Positions 36,565-45,242 of a stretch of DNA of 45,357 bases are shown piece after piece. The DNA comes from Sphingobium sp. TCM1 (GTDB taxonomy: Bacteria; Pseudomonadota; Alphaproteobacteria; Sphingomonadales; Sphingomonadaceae). Location: NCBI RefSeq assembly GCF_001650725.1, contig NZ_LXVX01000024.1, positions 1-45,357 of the forward strand. Reading direction: 5' to 3'. The translations under genes and the position numbers were made by a program. The notes beneath the pieces were generated by a model, which saw only the letters and a list, made by a program, of their open reading frames with translations, was not told where the DNA came from and ran no database searches. Within the stretch, counting starts at the first letter, position 1; each line of letters opens with the position of its first letter.

Positions 36565-38715
36565 TCAATCTTCGAACGGTTCCGAAGGTGCAATATAGCG
36601 ACTTAATTGTTGCTCCAACTCAGACTGAGTTCGCTTTTTCTCATCGAAGTCGAGATCAGTCATCTCGACCATCTCTCTTGCGACGATCAGGTTACACAGC
36701 GCTGTCGTATCAGCACCTTCGCGCGGCGTATACCCGTGCTGTATGGCCGCCAAATCAGGCTCCCGAACGCAGTCGTGAAATTGATTGGCGATGTCTGCTT
36801 GGGCGTCCACCAGCTCGATGTCGCCATCGTCGCTCCTGTAGACTAAAAGGCGTTGCGATTGAGCGGGCGTCGGCGCGGGCACTTCTACCGTGGCCTGTGT
36901 AAGCTTCGCCCAGCGCATGAGCGCAAAGGCCTCTGAAAACCGGTTCAACCGATCAAACTCCGGAAATGCCGCCATCAGAGCAGGGAGGGCAGGATAGAAA
37001 GTCGTCCGGTCCTCAGGAAGATCGCATGATCTATCTTCGGGTTTTTTTGAGGGATCGTCGTCGCAAGCCTGAAACGCCAAAAGAGCATTTCGGCGTAGTT
37101 GATCGCTCACCGCCTGGGAGTTTCGGGTTCGTTCAACAGTGACTCTTCCATCGATTAGAATCACACTGAGTGGTGCATCGGTGATCTTGTAATAGCCCGC
37201 GACGACTTTTCTCCAGTCCATCGCCAGAGCGATCTGCTCCTCAGGAATTTGCGCCTTCCTTAGTCTCCGCTCAAACAGCGCTTGGTCGGTCATAAATTTG
37301 CGAGCATCAGCGACGATTGATGCATCAGCGAGGCTCGTCCCAAATAGTTTTGGGTGAACGACGAATAACGCTGTTTGTCCTCTAACGGTATGAAGGCCGC
37401 TTAGTCCGACAGCCTCGCTTGCCGCGACATTGATATCGGCAACAACTGCATTTGCGACCGCAACATCCTCCTGCCGAAACCGGCGCGTGGGCGCCACATC
37501 ACCATTTTCGAGCACGACTTCGAACCGACCCCATGCGGTGCCGTCGACCTCAATCTGAGGATCAGCTACCCAGCTGAGCAAACGCGGACGCGGCATTTGG
37601 CTTATGTCGAGTTGATTGCCAAATAGCACCCCGCCAAAGCCGCGAGCGGCGATACGGGCGTCGCGAAAGTTTGGACGGGAGCCGCCGCTGGCGACCGTCT
37701 TGCCAATGTTCGAGTAGCGTTTCGCATTGTCGCCAGCTGCTCCGCCGGGAGTTCCGTCAGGAGCGCCGCCGAGCGCGGGCCCAGAGCCCGCTGGGGCAGG
37801 GGGATCGTCAATTCCATTGCTCCCAAGCGCCCAATCCACCGTCGCTTGGTTGATGTCTGAAGCAACCATTGCTTGCCGGGCCAGCTCCGACGCAGCCGAG
37901 TGCTGCTTCCCCTCAACGGCTGTTGAATTTGGCGGAGCCGCCCGCACCAACGGCGGCTCGATGAGGCTGGCAAGCGCAGGCTCCGATGCGAGAGCGTGAC
38001 TGCCTTCGACCGAGAGGATCGCTAACCGCTTCAGACGCGCGAGCAGCTCGGGCGGGATACGACCGCTCTGAAGCGCTCTACTGAGCGCGTCGCCCGCGGA
38101 GGCGGAGTTGCGAATGATGTCGTAGACCGCGTCGGGTGAATGATTACAACAGCGGGAGACAAGGCCCTGAAGGCCACCGGGCATACGGCCAACGTGCTTC
38201 TCGAGTACAGCGACCACAGCCCTGATTTCGGGCGGCGGAGCAGCGGTGGGCAACGACGAGGGAAGTCTAAAGCGCGTCGCTTGCCGATCTGCGATGGTGA
38301 TGCTCGCCGACGGTGCTTCAGGAAAGTAACTTGCGAGCGCCTTTTCAAATCGGATCGCGCGGGAGTGGTCCGCCGCAGCGATCCGGCTCATCGTGCGCAG
38401 ATAGTCGGCGCCACCCTGCGCGCCACTGGCTTCGATCGCGGAGAAGTATCCGGTTTCAATCTTGCGAAGCGATGGCCACTGATCGAAGCCGGTCCAACGG
38501 GCGCGTGCCTCCTCTCGCGGGAATCCCATGTCTAAAAGTATTTGATCGGTTCGGTCTGGCTGCCCAGCAACGGCAGACGCCAAGACTTGTAGGGCGCGCT
38601 GATCCTCGCCTGAAAGCGCGGCGGGCTGCGCGGCGTTTGGGGTCGTCACAGTGAATGCGAAGAGCAGGAGCCAAGCGCTGACGAAAGAGCGGACGTTCAA
38701 ACACACGCGCGTCAT
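36565..38715 (-). CDS. Large exported protein of unknown family, coupled to a TIR gene
   Basis: The 716-residue protein has a signal peptide (FVSAWLLLFAFTVTTPNAAQ). A helical N-terminal half contains RCCNHSPDAVYDIIRN, then a low-complexity Gly/Pro linker (about 300-330, APAGSGPALGGAPDGTPGGA). A C-terminal region includes RLLSWVADPQIEVDGTAWGR and ends in an acidic tail. I recognise no domain. It should act in the periplasm or beyond. Its ATG overlaps the TIR stop by four bases, so the two are translated together. Codon use is less GC-biased than the core genes. Confidence 0.75.
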   Translation of the reverse strand: MTRVCLNVRSFVSAWLLLFAFTVTTPNAAQPAALSGEDQRALQVLASAVAGQPDRTDQILLDMGFPREEARARWTGFDQWPSLRKIETGYFSAIEASGAQGGADYLRTMSRIAAADHSRAIRFEKALASYFPEAPSASITIADRQATRFRLPSSLPTAAPPPEIRAVVAVLEKHVGRMPGGLQGLVSRCCNHSPDAVYDIIRNSASAGDALSRALQSGRIPPELLARLKRLAILSVEGSHALASEPALASLIEPPLVRAAPPNSTAVEGKQHSAASELARQAMVASDINQATVDWALGSNGIDDPPAPAGSGPALGGAPDGTPGGAAGDNAKRYSNIGKTVASGGSRPNFRDARIAARGFGGVLFGNQLDISQMPRPRLLSWVADPQIEVDGTAWGRFEVVLENGDVAPTRRFRQEDVAVANAVVADINVAASEAVGLSGLHTVRGQTALFVVHPKLFGTSLADASIVADARKFMTDQALFERRLRKAQIPEEQIALAMDWRKVVAGYYKITDAPLSVILIDGRVTVERTRNSQAVSDQLRRNALLAFQACDDDPSKKPEDRSCDLPEDRTTFYPALPALMAAFPEFDRLNRFSEAFALMRWAKLTQATVEVPAPTPAQSQRLLVYRSDDGDIELVDAQADIANQFHDCVREPDLAAIQHGYTPREGADTTALCNLIVAREMVEMTDLDFDEKKRTQSELEQQLSRYIAPSEPFED

Positions 38716-39644
38716 GTCGTGATTCCCACCCTGTCGAGAACTTTACCGAGAGCATCTTCAGACCCAAACCTTGCGCTAGCCGGTAGCGCTATGAGCAACG
38801 CGGCAAGCATCCTGGGGCCGAGAAAACAGGCCTGTTCGATTACCGACATCCAGTAGTCTTGGAGCGCAATCCGATTTGGGTCGGGCACGGCGCCTCGCAT
38901 GATGATGAAGGCGAAGCGATCATCGTGCCGAATCGCCATCGAGTCCATCATCAGCGCATTGGCCTCACCAACCGCACCTGCGGCGGTGAGCGCCGTGGTT
39001 GCATTGGCAATGCGCTGAACAATCCGTAGAGAGACTGCAAACGTGTCGATAGGTGGACCTTTCGGCAAAGTGAGCAACAATCGCGCTCGCTCCTTCTCAT
39101 CGTCTGGGGGCGCGCGCAGGATCTCGGCCCATTTCATGCTTGGGTCTAAAGCGCGAGCCGTTGCCTTGCCGTCGGGATGCTCCAGAGGCTTGGGCAGTGT
39201 CTGCCGTAGCAGTTCGAAAAGCTGATCCCAGCCGCGTTCGCCGTCACGCGCTATGTTGATTGCCTGAACGAGATCATGGCGATCGGCCCGCAGCGCCTGA
39301 ACCTGCGAAGCAAGGGCGCGCTGACCGTCGAGCAAAACCGGGATATACGTTGCAGTTCCGGCGCGATGGCGGCTCAGCGCGACTGCATGCTCCATGCTAA
39401 GGTAAGCGCCCCCGTTCTCCCAAGAGATCGACCAGAAAACCACGATGGCGCGGGCTTTCATCAGCGCCTGATCGATTTGTTCCGGCCAGTCGCGCCCTGC
39501 TTCGATCCCGGGCGCCATGGGGGCGTCCGAACCGAAAGCGCTTGGGCTATCGATCCAGAACGCAAGTCGCGCGGCCTCGAGGCGCTTTACGAAGCCCAAG
39601 ATCCTGGGCTTATCGGTGCTTCGGTGTGATAAGAACACAAACAC
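38712..39644 (-). CDS. TIR-domain protein
   Basis: The 310-residue protein opens with a TIR domain: MFVFLSHRSTDKPRILGFVK, FWIDSPSAF, then ARAIVVFWSISWENGGAYLS followed by MEHAVALS. The Glu in SMEHA is placed as the catalytic NADase Glu of TIR enzymes. The C-terminal half (about 160-310) is helical and of unknown type. TIR enzymes in bacteria often cleave NAD+ or make signals in phage defence. The start is a GTG with GGAGGGG a few bases upstream. It is divergent from a patatin gene and coupled to a large exported protein. Confidence 0.8.
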   Translation of the reverse strand: MFVFLSHRSTDKPRILGFVKRLEAARLAFWIDSPSAFGSDAPMAPGIEAGRDWPEQIDQALMKARAIVVFWSISWENGGAYLSMEHAVALSRHRAGTATYIPVLLDGQRALASQVQALRADRHDLVQAINIARDGERGWDQLFELLRQTLPKPLEHPDGKATARALDPSMKWAEILRAPPDDEKERARLLLTLPKGPPIDTFAVSLRIVQRIANATTALTAAGAVGEANALMMDSMAIRHDDRFAFIIMRGAVPDPNRIALQDYWMSVIEQACFLGPRMLAALLIALPASARFGSEDALGKVLDRVGITT

Positions 39645-39933
39645 GATGCCCCTCCGTTAACGAAATGCTCCACCATCAATTTACATAATCTGCGAACGGC
39701 CCGCAATTAATCACCGCGTTGACTTTGAGACGAAAGTTGATCGAGCCGCCTTGAAGTCGCAGACGACCATTTATGGCAGTCTGACATCTCCTCACCTTGA
39801 TGACTAGCTGTAAATGTTGTCACCATGAGCACGAATTTGGCGGATCTGTCGTCGACGAAAGCATGCTAAGCTCGGCACTGGCAAAGAGCGTGAGCGCTCG
39901 GTCCAGGTCGCGCATCGGTTTGAAGGGGGCAAG
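39645..39933. other. Divergent promoter region of the TIR and patatin genes
   Basis: The 289 bases contain no gene I can support. They are less GC-rich than the flanks and should carry both promoters. I could not pick out a clear paired box by eye. Confidence 0.45.
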
Positions 39934-41088
39934 GTGAGCCAGTCAAGGACGCTACTGCAGCGGATCGCGGATCCGTCACCAAAGAAGATCCTTTCCATAG
40001 ACGGTGGAGGGATTCGTGGAATTCTCGCGTTGGAAATTCTTTCAGGAATAGAGGGCATGCTGCGGCGCCGCACCGGCAATCCAAACTACCGCCTGAGTGA
40101 GTATTTTGACTGCATAGGCGGAACCAGCACCGGGGCGATTATTGCGGCTGGCCTGTCGCTCGGCTTCGAGGTGGGACAGCTTATCGACTTCTATCAAAAT
40201 CACGGCGAAGCGATGTTCCGGCGTGCGCACTGGTTTGATCGGTTGAGGTATAAATTTGAGGCGAAGCCTCTTGTCACGCTCCTCAAGCAAGAGTTTGGCG
40301 AACGGACGCTTGGGTCGCCCGATCTCCAGACGCTTCTCGTGGTCATGCTACGCAACGCCACAACTGAGTCGCCTTGGGCCGTGAGCAACAATCCCTATGC
40401 ACTGTACAACGCTCCCGATCATCCCGGCCGCAATCTAAACTTGGCTTTGTGGCAGCTCGTCCGCGCGAGCACCGCTGCGCCGACCTATTTTCCCCCGGAG
40501 CGTGCCGTGCTTGGCGATCGGACCTTCCTCTTCGTGGATGGCGGCGTGACAATGTACAATAATCCCGCATTCCGCATCTTCCTCATGCTGACAGTGGATC
40601 GCTTCTGGCCGAGAGCCCCGAAGCATCTTGCGAGAGGCTGGGCGCCGGGCGTCGACAAGATGCTGCTCGTCTCGGTTGGGACAGGAACGAGCTCGGGAGC
40701 GAACGACCTCTTGGAGCCACGCGAGATGAACCTGCTGTTCAACGCCAGCAAGATCCCGTCGGCTCTGATGTTCAGCGCACTTGTTGAGCAAGACGAACTT
40801 TGCCGCGTCTTCGGCGACTGTGTGGCGGGCGATCATCTCGACCGAGAAGTTGGCACGTTGAAAGGTAGCGCGGGCCCGCTAGTCGAGAAGCTGTTCCGGT
40901 ATGTGCGCTACAACGCGGACCTGACCGAAGGCGGGCTTCAGGCCATCGGTTGCGAGGGCATTAATCCCAGCCTTGTCCAGCAACTCGATTCTGTTGCTGC
41001 GATTCCAGAGCTGCGACGGATTGGAAGCGCGGTTAGTTGCCTCAAGTTCCGCGAGGACGATTTTGCGCTCGACACATTCCGTCCCTGA
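39934..41088 (+). CDS. Patatin-like phospholipase
   Basis: The 384-residue protein has the patatin oxyanion motif DGGGIRG (23-29), nucleophile Ser65 in GGTSTGA and catalytic Asp202 in VDGGVTMYNNPA, so the Ser-Asp dyad is complete. Such enzymes cut membrane phospholipids. In bacteria similar patatins (CapV) are effectors in CBASS defence, activated by cyclic dinucleotides. No CD-NTase is present here. The GTG start follows AAGGGGGCAAG. The C-terminal part (about 230-384) may hold the trigger. Confidence 0.9.
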   Translation: MSQSRTLLQRIADPSPKKILSIDGGGIRGILALEILSGIEGMLRRRTGNPNYRLSEYFDCIGGTSTGAIIAAGLSLGFEVGQLIDFYQNHGEAMFRRAHWFDRLRYKFEAKPLVTLLKQEFGERTLGSPDLQTLLVVMLRNATTESPWAVSNNPYALYNAPDHPGRNLNLALWQLVRASTAAPTYFPPERAVLGDRTFLFVDGGVTMYNNPAFRIFLMLTVDRFWPRAPKHLARGWAPGVDKMLLVSVGTGTSSGANDLLEPREMNLLFNASKIPSALMFSALVEQDELCRVFGDCVAGDHLDREVGTLKGSAGPLVEKLFRYVRYNADLTEGGLQAIGCEGINPSLVQQLDSVAAIPELRRIGSAVSCLKFREDDFALDTFRP

Positions 41089-41502
41089 GCTGATTTCGCG
41101 TCTCGTGTGCCAGCTGGCTGGCAAGTTATTAGGCTCTCACCCGGCGACGGCGATCTGCGCACCGATCGGTCGGTCTCGTTGGCGGCCATTGACGCCTCTT
41201 AAGCCGCCGCCGGAATCAGCCAAGGAGGCTATCTAACCAGCAGGGACATCAGCCGACCTCTAAGAACCCACCAGCGTCTTGGCGACCGTGCTCGCACCGA
41301 GGCCATTCGGAAGACATCCGCGTCGCAGGGACGACAGCTATTACCACCGCGCGACCGAAAGCTGATTGGGTCGACGCCCCGACGGCAGGTTCAGCCGAAA
41401 CCCGACCTCCACGATGGTGTTCGCAAATGACGGCTTCGTCCCCATCCCTCGCCATATGCAGACCCCACAGCCGGCACCATGCTGGCCAACAATTCCGGCT
41501 GG
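41089..41502. other. Intergenic stretch between convergent genes
   Basis: This 414-base gap between the patatin gene and the AlpA-like gene shows no gene I can support; short frames on both strands lack ribosome binding sites and domain-like sequence. No tRNA or terminator with a T run is visible. Confidence 0.5.
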
Positions 41503-41748
41503 TCAGCATTTCCGATGGCGCTCCAACAACCGCTCAAGACTGGCTATCGGTATCAACGTTGCCGATCCGATCTTGACGATCTCAACCTCTCCCTCCTGGA
41601 TCAGCTCATAGAGCTTGGATCGGCCAATGCCGGTCATCTTCACCGCCATCGCAATACGGACGCTGAGCGGGGCGATGACATGATCCTTTTCCTCGGGCGA
41701 AGGCGCGGCTGCCGGTCGAGTTTCTCTGTTGCGGGTAATTCTGTGCAT
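41503..41748 (-). CDS. AlpA/excisionase-type helix-turn-helix protein
   Basis: The 81-residue protein has a MerR-like HTH_17 fold: SVRIAMAVKMTGIGRSKLYE, then LIQEGEVEIVKIGSATLIPI, and ASLERLLERH. Such proteins are excisionases or regulators on integrated elements. I chose the ATG at 41748, as AAAGGA lies nine bases upstream; an ATG at 41766 is possible. It lies downstream of the coupling-protein gene on the same strand, which fits a mobile-element module. Confidence 0.82.
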   Translation of the reverse strand: MHRITRNRETRPAAAPSPEEKDHVIAPLSVRIAMAVKMTGIGRSKLYELIQEGEVEIVKIGSATLIPIASLERLLERHRKC

Positions 41749-41777
41749 GGGATGACGTCCTTTCATGGGTGATGAGG

Positions 41778-43733
41778 CTATGCAGGGTTGGAGGGTCGGA
41801 ACGGCCCGTTGGGCCGCCCCTGCTGGCGAATTGAACTACGTTCACTGCGGGGTCCGATCAGCCCTGGATGGGGCGCAGGGATGGTCTCCTCCGCGTTCCG
41901 ATCACCGGGCGTTGGTTCACCATCGGGCTTGATCGGCGGAACAAAGGATTTCGGCGTCGAGGCTGATGTGTTGTCCGGCGTAGCGGTCTCTTCGCTCGGC
42001 GCGTCAAGCCTGATCCCCGGCGCTGCGCGATCAATATAGGCCGGCTCGAACAGGCGTCCGTGCCGGTAGCGATCGGTGAACCGCACCACCGGAAGATCGC
42101 GCCCGAACCGGAGATAGCCGGTAAGGTTGGGGAGGTTGACGATCTCGGTCGGCATCACCAGCGGCCGCGTCACCTGCACGCGCGACAGGTTCACCCCGTC
42201 GCGCATGTCGTTGACCCCATAGGACATGCCTTCATTGGCCTCGACCTGCTCGACCTGGCCCAGATTGTCGGAGATGTGCCGGGCGGTCGGCGTATCGTTG
42301 GCGCGCAGCGCAATCCAGGTCGAGCAATAGCCGGTGAGCGCCGCGGCCTCCTGCCGCCCATAGGTGGCTTCGAGCTGCGGATAGGACTGGAACCCCAATA
42401 TGCCGCAGCCGCCATATTTCCGCGCGCGTGCCAGGAAGTCGGAGAGCGATGGCAGGCGTTGCAGCGAGGGGAGTTCGTCGATGACGCAGAAGAGGCGGCG
42501 CTGCTGATCGGGAGCCATGCTCATGATCGCGTTGATGGCGATGTCGAGCCACATGGTAATGAGCGGGCGAAGGGTCGGCAGTTGGTCGGCCTTCACCGTG
42601 ATGAAGAGCCAGCTGTCATCCTCCTCGATCGTCACCCAGTCGCGGATCGAAAGACCTTCATCGGTGTCATCAAGATAACGGAACCCACGCAGGACGGAGG
42701 CAAGCTCCGCCTGGATGCCGGCCGAAGTGCGCTCGCCCTCGGCGGAGACGAACGCCGCGCCGTCGGTATTCTCGACGAACTGCGCCAGGATCTTGAGGCT
42801 TGATCGCGTGATGATATCGAGGAGCGCGGAGACCCGCATCCGGTCCTGATGGACGAGAGTCCGCATGACCGCGACCAGCGTGCCCCGGGCGGACTTCGCC
42901 CAGAAGGGATCCTTGCCGCCATCGGGCACGACGGACTCGGCGATCTGGTCATAATGATAGTCGAGGGGGACATCGAACCAGGGCGACCAGCGCGCCGAAC
43001 GGGTGTCGAAGGGATTGAGGATGATGTCCCGCCCGGGGCGGTAGAAGCGCTCGACGAAGGTCCCGGCGGTATCATAGACGATGGCGCGCTTCCCCTCCTT
43101 GCGGATGCCCTCGAGCATGGTGTGGAGGATATTGGTCTTCCCCGTTCCCGGCGCGCCACTCAGCAGGATATGCTCGGGCTCATAGGCGGCGGGGATCGCG
43201 ATCCCGCCCACGCTCAGGCATCCCTTTGCCATGCCCCTCAAGCGCCGCCGCAACTGCCTGACCGTGGCAAAGCTCGCCCCGCGCAGGAACTGGTTGGAGC
43301 CGAGCCCACGCCCCGAGACAGTGAAATAATACCAGGCGGCGAACAGCATGATGAGGACGAAGATTGCGGTGCAGCTGCCGACCAGCTTGAGGCTATAGAT
43401 GAGTTCGCTGCCTGCGTCCCTGGCGATGCCGGACCGCAGCAGTTCGTCGGCCCGCACCCAATATTGCCGTCCCCCAGGCGCGGTGAACAAGACGGGGCTG
43501 GAGGGACTGCCGACCACATAGAGCTGGAACCAGGCTTCCGCCATCTTGCCGAGCAGGAGCCGGGTCGTCTGATGCAGCACTTCATAGACCAGCCAGAGGG
43601 TGAGCAGGACCCAGAGGACGAGCCCAGCGAGCGCGGACTGTTTGAAGACCTGGGTGGTCATCCGCACATTGTGGACGGTCGCCTGACCACCCCTCGTCCA
43701 GGAACCCAGCGTGTCGTTGCGGAAGATGCTCAT
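41778..43733 (-). CDS. traD: Conjugative coupling protein TraD (VirD4-type ATPase)
   Basis: The 651-residue inner-membrane ATPase couples a relaxosome to a type IV secretion channel. It has two N-terminal membrane segments (about 33-57 and 114-134), Walker A GAPGTGKTN with Lys199, Walker B LFCVIDELPSL, and the TraD-type helicase-like core (SDFLARARKYGGCGILGFQS). The C-terminal 100 residues are disordered and Pro-rich. The start overlaps the RHH gene stop by four bases. A relaxase would normally follow traD; here an AlpA-like gene follows instead. Confidence 0.92.
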   Translation of the reverse strand: MSIFRNDTLGSWTRGGQATVHNVRMTTQVFKQSALAGLVLWVLLTLWLVYEVLHQTTRLLLGKMAEAWFQLYVVGSPSSPVLFTAPGGRQYWVRADELLRSGIARDAGSELIYSLKLVGSCTAIFVLIMLFAAWYYFTVSGRGLGSNQFLRGASFATVRQLRRRLRGMAKGCLSVGGIAIPAAYEPEHILLSGAPGTGKTNILHTMLEGIRKEGKRAIVYDTAGTFVERFYRPGRDIILNPFDTRSARWSPWFDVPLDYHYDQIAESVVPDGGKDPFWAKSARGTLVAVMRTLVHQDRMRVSALLDIITRSSLKILAQFVENTDGAAFVSAEGERTSAGIQAELASVLRGFRYLDDTDEGLSIRDWVTIEEDDSWLFITVKADQLPTLRPLITMWLDIAINAIMSMAPDQQRRLFCVIDELPSLQRLPSLSDFLARARKYGGCGILGFQSYPQLEATYGRQEAAALTGYCSTWIALRANDTPTARHISDNLGQVEQVEANEGMSYGVNDMRDGVNLSRVQVTRPLVMPTEIVNLPNLTGYLRFGRDLPVVRFTDRYRHGRLFEPAYIDRAAPGIRLDAPSEETATPDNTSASTPKSFVPPIKPDGEPTPGDRNAEETIPAPHPGLIGPRSERSSIRQQGRPNGPFRPSNPA

Positions 43734-44077
43734 CGCGCCCGCCCCTCCTTCCCCAGCGAGGTGGGCCGCATTCCGCTCGCCGCCTCCTCTTCGGGTTCGA
43801 GCAGGCCCCGCTCCCGCAACATCGCGCGGGAGGCGGCAAGCGCCCGTTCAACGATGCCGCCCGACTGCTGCGCCGCCATTTCCGCGAGCAGCGCGTAGGT
43901 CTGGAGCGCGACGCCCAGCAGCTCGTCCTGGCCGGTATAGGCGTAGCGGCCACCGGGGACGGCGGCGTCCTCGATGAGGGGCCGCAGGAACTCCGAGACG
44001 GAGAGATTGGCGCCATAGGCCCGGAGGCGCAGCCTGCGGTGCAGGGCGTCATCGATCCTGATCGACAATGTTCGCAT
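43730..44077 (-). CDS. Ribbon-helix-helix accessory protein of conjugation
   Basis: The 115-residue protein starts MRTLSIRIDDALHRRLRLRA, a short RHH-type DNA-binding fold. A helical region follows (ELLGVALQTYALLAEMAAQQ) and a charged tail. RHH proteins beside coupling-protein genes usually bind oriT as relaxosome accessory factors or repress transfer. An AAGGA site supports ATG at 44077. It overlaps traD (ATGA), so both are one operon. Confidence 0.78.
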   Translation of the reverse strand: MRTLSIRIDDALHRRLRLRAYGANLSVSEFLRPLIEDAAVPGGRYAYTGQDELLGVALQTYALLAEMAAQQSGGIVERALAASRAMLRERGLLEPEEEAASGMRPTSLGKEGRAR

Positions 44078-44187
44078 GTTTGAGCTGTCCTTCACACTGG
44101 ACTGGCCCGCCATGCATGGCTGTAGCGCAAGGCGGACGGCCGCGCATCGGCCAGGGCAATGAGGTGCCGGTTCAGGGCACTGACGTG

Positions 44188-44228
44188 CCGATTGCCGCAG
44201 AATGACCGCCATCGGCAGCGACAATCGG
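44188..44228. repeat. Inverted repeat upstream of the RHH gene
   Basis: CCGATTG (44188-44194) pairs with CAATCGG (44222-44228); one mismatch and three more pairs (CGC/GCG) extend the stem inward, leaving a 19-base loop. It could be an RHH-protein binding site or part of an oriT. No nick-site consensus can be called with confidence. Confidence 0.45.
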
Positions 44229-44274
44229 ACAGCGGCTCATTGGCCGATCATCAAGCCCAAGAAGGGACAAGGAT

Positions 44275-44289
44275 ATGACCCGTCATACG
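44275..44289. repeat. Palindromic word ATGACCCGTCATACG, copy 1
   Basis: Its first 12 bases are a near-palindrome. It matches the second copy at 44376-44390 with a single C/G difference. Copies are 101 bases apart in the same orientation, which suits paired operators of one regulator. Confidence 0.55.
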
Positions 44290-44375
44290 CGCATCTTTCC
44301 GCGCCGGATCAATCACTTGCCGCCAAATGCCAACCGGCCCTGTCACGCGCGTAGGACGCGAACCATGTCCCGCGC

Positions 44376-44390
44376 ATGACGCGTCATACG
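44376..44390. repeat. Palindromic word ATGACGCGTCATACG, copy 2
   Basis: The first 12 bases, ATGACGCGTCAT, are a perfect palindrome. It is the same word as copy 1 with one base changed. Candidate binding site for a dimeric regulator such as the RHH protein. Confidence 0.55.
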
Positions 44391-44661
44391 GCATAATCCA
44401 TTGTTATCACTAGACTTTACGGCGCAGCACCTGTGCGTACGGTGCATTACAATACGGCCTTGTGCCGATGCGTCAGCCATGCCGCAGCGGCTTGCCCGCT
44501 GCGACCGCCATCAAACCCTCATGGGCGGCCTAAACGGGAGAGAATCGGTCGCATGCCGAACCCGCCAGAATCGACATGTTGTGGCTGAAGGAAGGGAGTG
44601 ACAGGGGTCAGACGGGGCGCTAGCGGTTTGGCTTCCCGTCCCCATCGATTGGACCATCCGC

Positions 44662-45057
44662 ATGCTGCCGTCGCGCACCTACAGCATCTCGATCGACCGC
44701 AACTGGCGCGACCTTTACGAAGCGATCTGGCGGCCGGAAGTCTTCCCCAAATGGGCGTCGGGTCTTTCAGAATCCGATCTGCGGGAGGAGGATGGCAAGT
44801 GGATTGCCGATGGTCCGGAGGGGGCGATCACGATCCGCTTCACGCCCCATAATGACTATGGGGTGATGGATCATTGGGTCGATACCGGCGAGGGCAAGGA
44901 GGTCCATGTGCCGCTGCGAGTCATCCAGAATGGCGAGGGCTCTGAGGTCATGCTGACGCTCTTCCGTCAGCCGGGCATGGATGACGAGATGTTCGCGCGG
45001 GATGCCAAATGGATCAACCGCGACCTGCGCACGCTGAAGGAATTTGCGATCCGCTAG
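44662..45057 (+). CDS. SRPBCC-fold (START-like) protein
   Basis: The 131-residue protein begins MLPSRTYSISIDRNWRDLYE and continues AIWRPEVFPKWASGLSESDL, a polyketide-cyclase/SRPBCC-like fold. It has HNDYGVMDHWVDTGEGKEV and ends in RDLRTLKEFAIR. These proteins bind small hydrophobic ligands or lipids; the ligand is unknown. It is a complete gene at normal length. The stop overlaps that of the convergent HEPN-like gene. Confidence 0.85.
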   Translation: MLPSRTYSISIDRNWRDLYEAIWRPEVFPKWASGLSESDLREEDGKWIADGPEGAITIRFTPHNDYGVMDHWVDTGEGKEVHVPLRVIQNGEGSEVMLTLFRQPGMDDEMFARDAKWINRDLRTLKEFAIR

Positions 45058-45242
45058 AGGGCCTGTTCGAGCTGTGCGATCTTCTCGCTGCACACGATAT
45101 GGACGACGCGGCCCAGTTCCTCGACGCGTTCGCCAAGCCAGCTCAGCTCTTCCTCGCTGATGCGATAATGTTTGGAGTAGCGCGCCTTTACATAGGCGTC
45201 CTTGAGCTTCTCGAACATGGCCCGTTCCTTGCGGTTCGCCAT
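45054..45242 (-). CDS. C-terminal HEPN-like fragment, 5' end lost or broken
   Basis: The 62 residues from the ATG (MANRKERAMFEKLKDAYVKA, YSKHYRISEEELSWLGERVE) look like the C-terminal end of a HEPN-domain protein, some of which carry an N-terminal nucleotidyltransferase domain. The frame is open upstream to a TAA at 45321-45323. The extra residues (GFLRTQAERLDIRLREVWP) also look coding, so the ATG is probably an internal Met and the gene is truncated or frameshifted near the contig end. Sequence quality there is doubtful because an adapter follows. Confidence 0.5.
   Translation of the reverse strand: MANRKERAMFEKLKDAYVKARYSKHYRISEEELSWLGERVEELGRVVHIVCSEKIAQLEQAL

Larger units (their letters stand above)
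44078..44661. other. Upstream region of the transfer genes, possible oriT or control region
   Basis: The 584-base gap between the RHH gene and the divergent SRPBCC gene has no supported gene. It contains an imperfect inverted repeat (44188-44228) and two copies of a palindromic 15-base word (44275 and 44376). Location next to the RHH and coupling-protein genes would suit an origin of transfer or a regulatory site. Confidence 0.5.

Noticed and set aside
36565..39644. Thoeris system
   Set aside because: There is a TIR gene, but the coupled partner has a signal peptide and no Sir2/SLOG-type ThsA domain that I can see.
39934..41088. Complete CBASS operon
   Set aside because: The patatin is CapV-like in motifs, but no CD-NTase or Cap2/Cap3 gene is adjacent.
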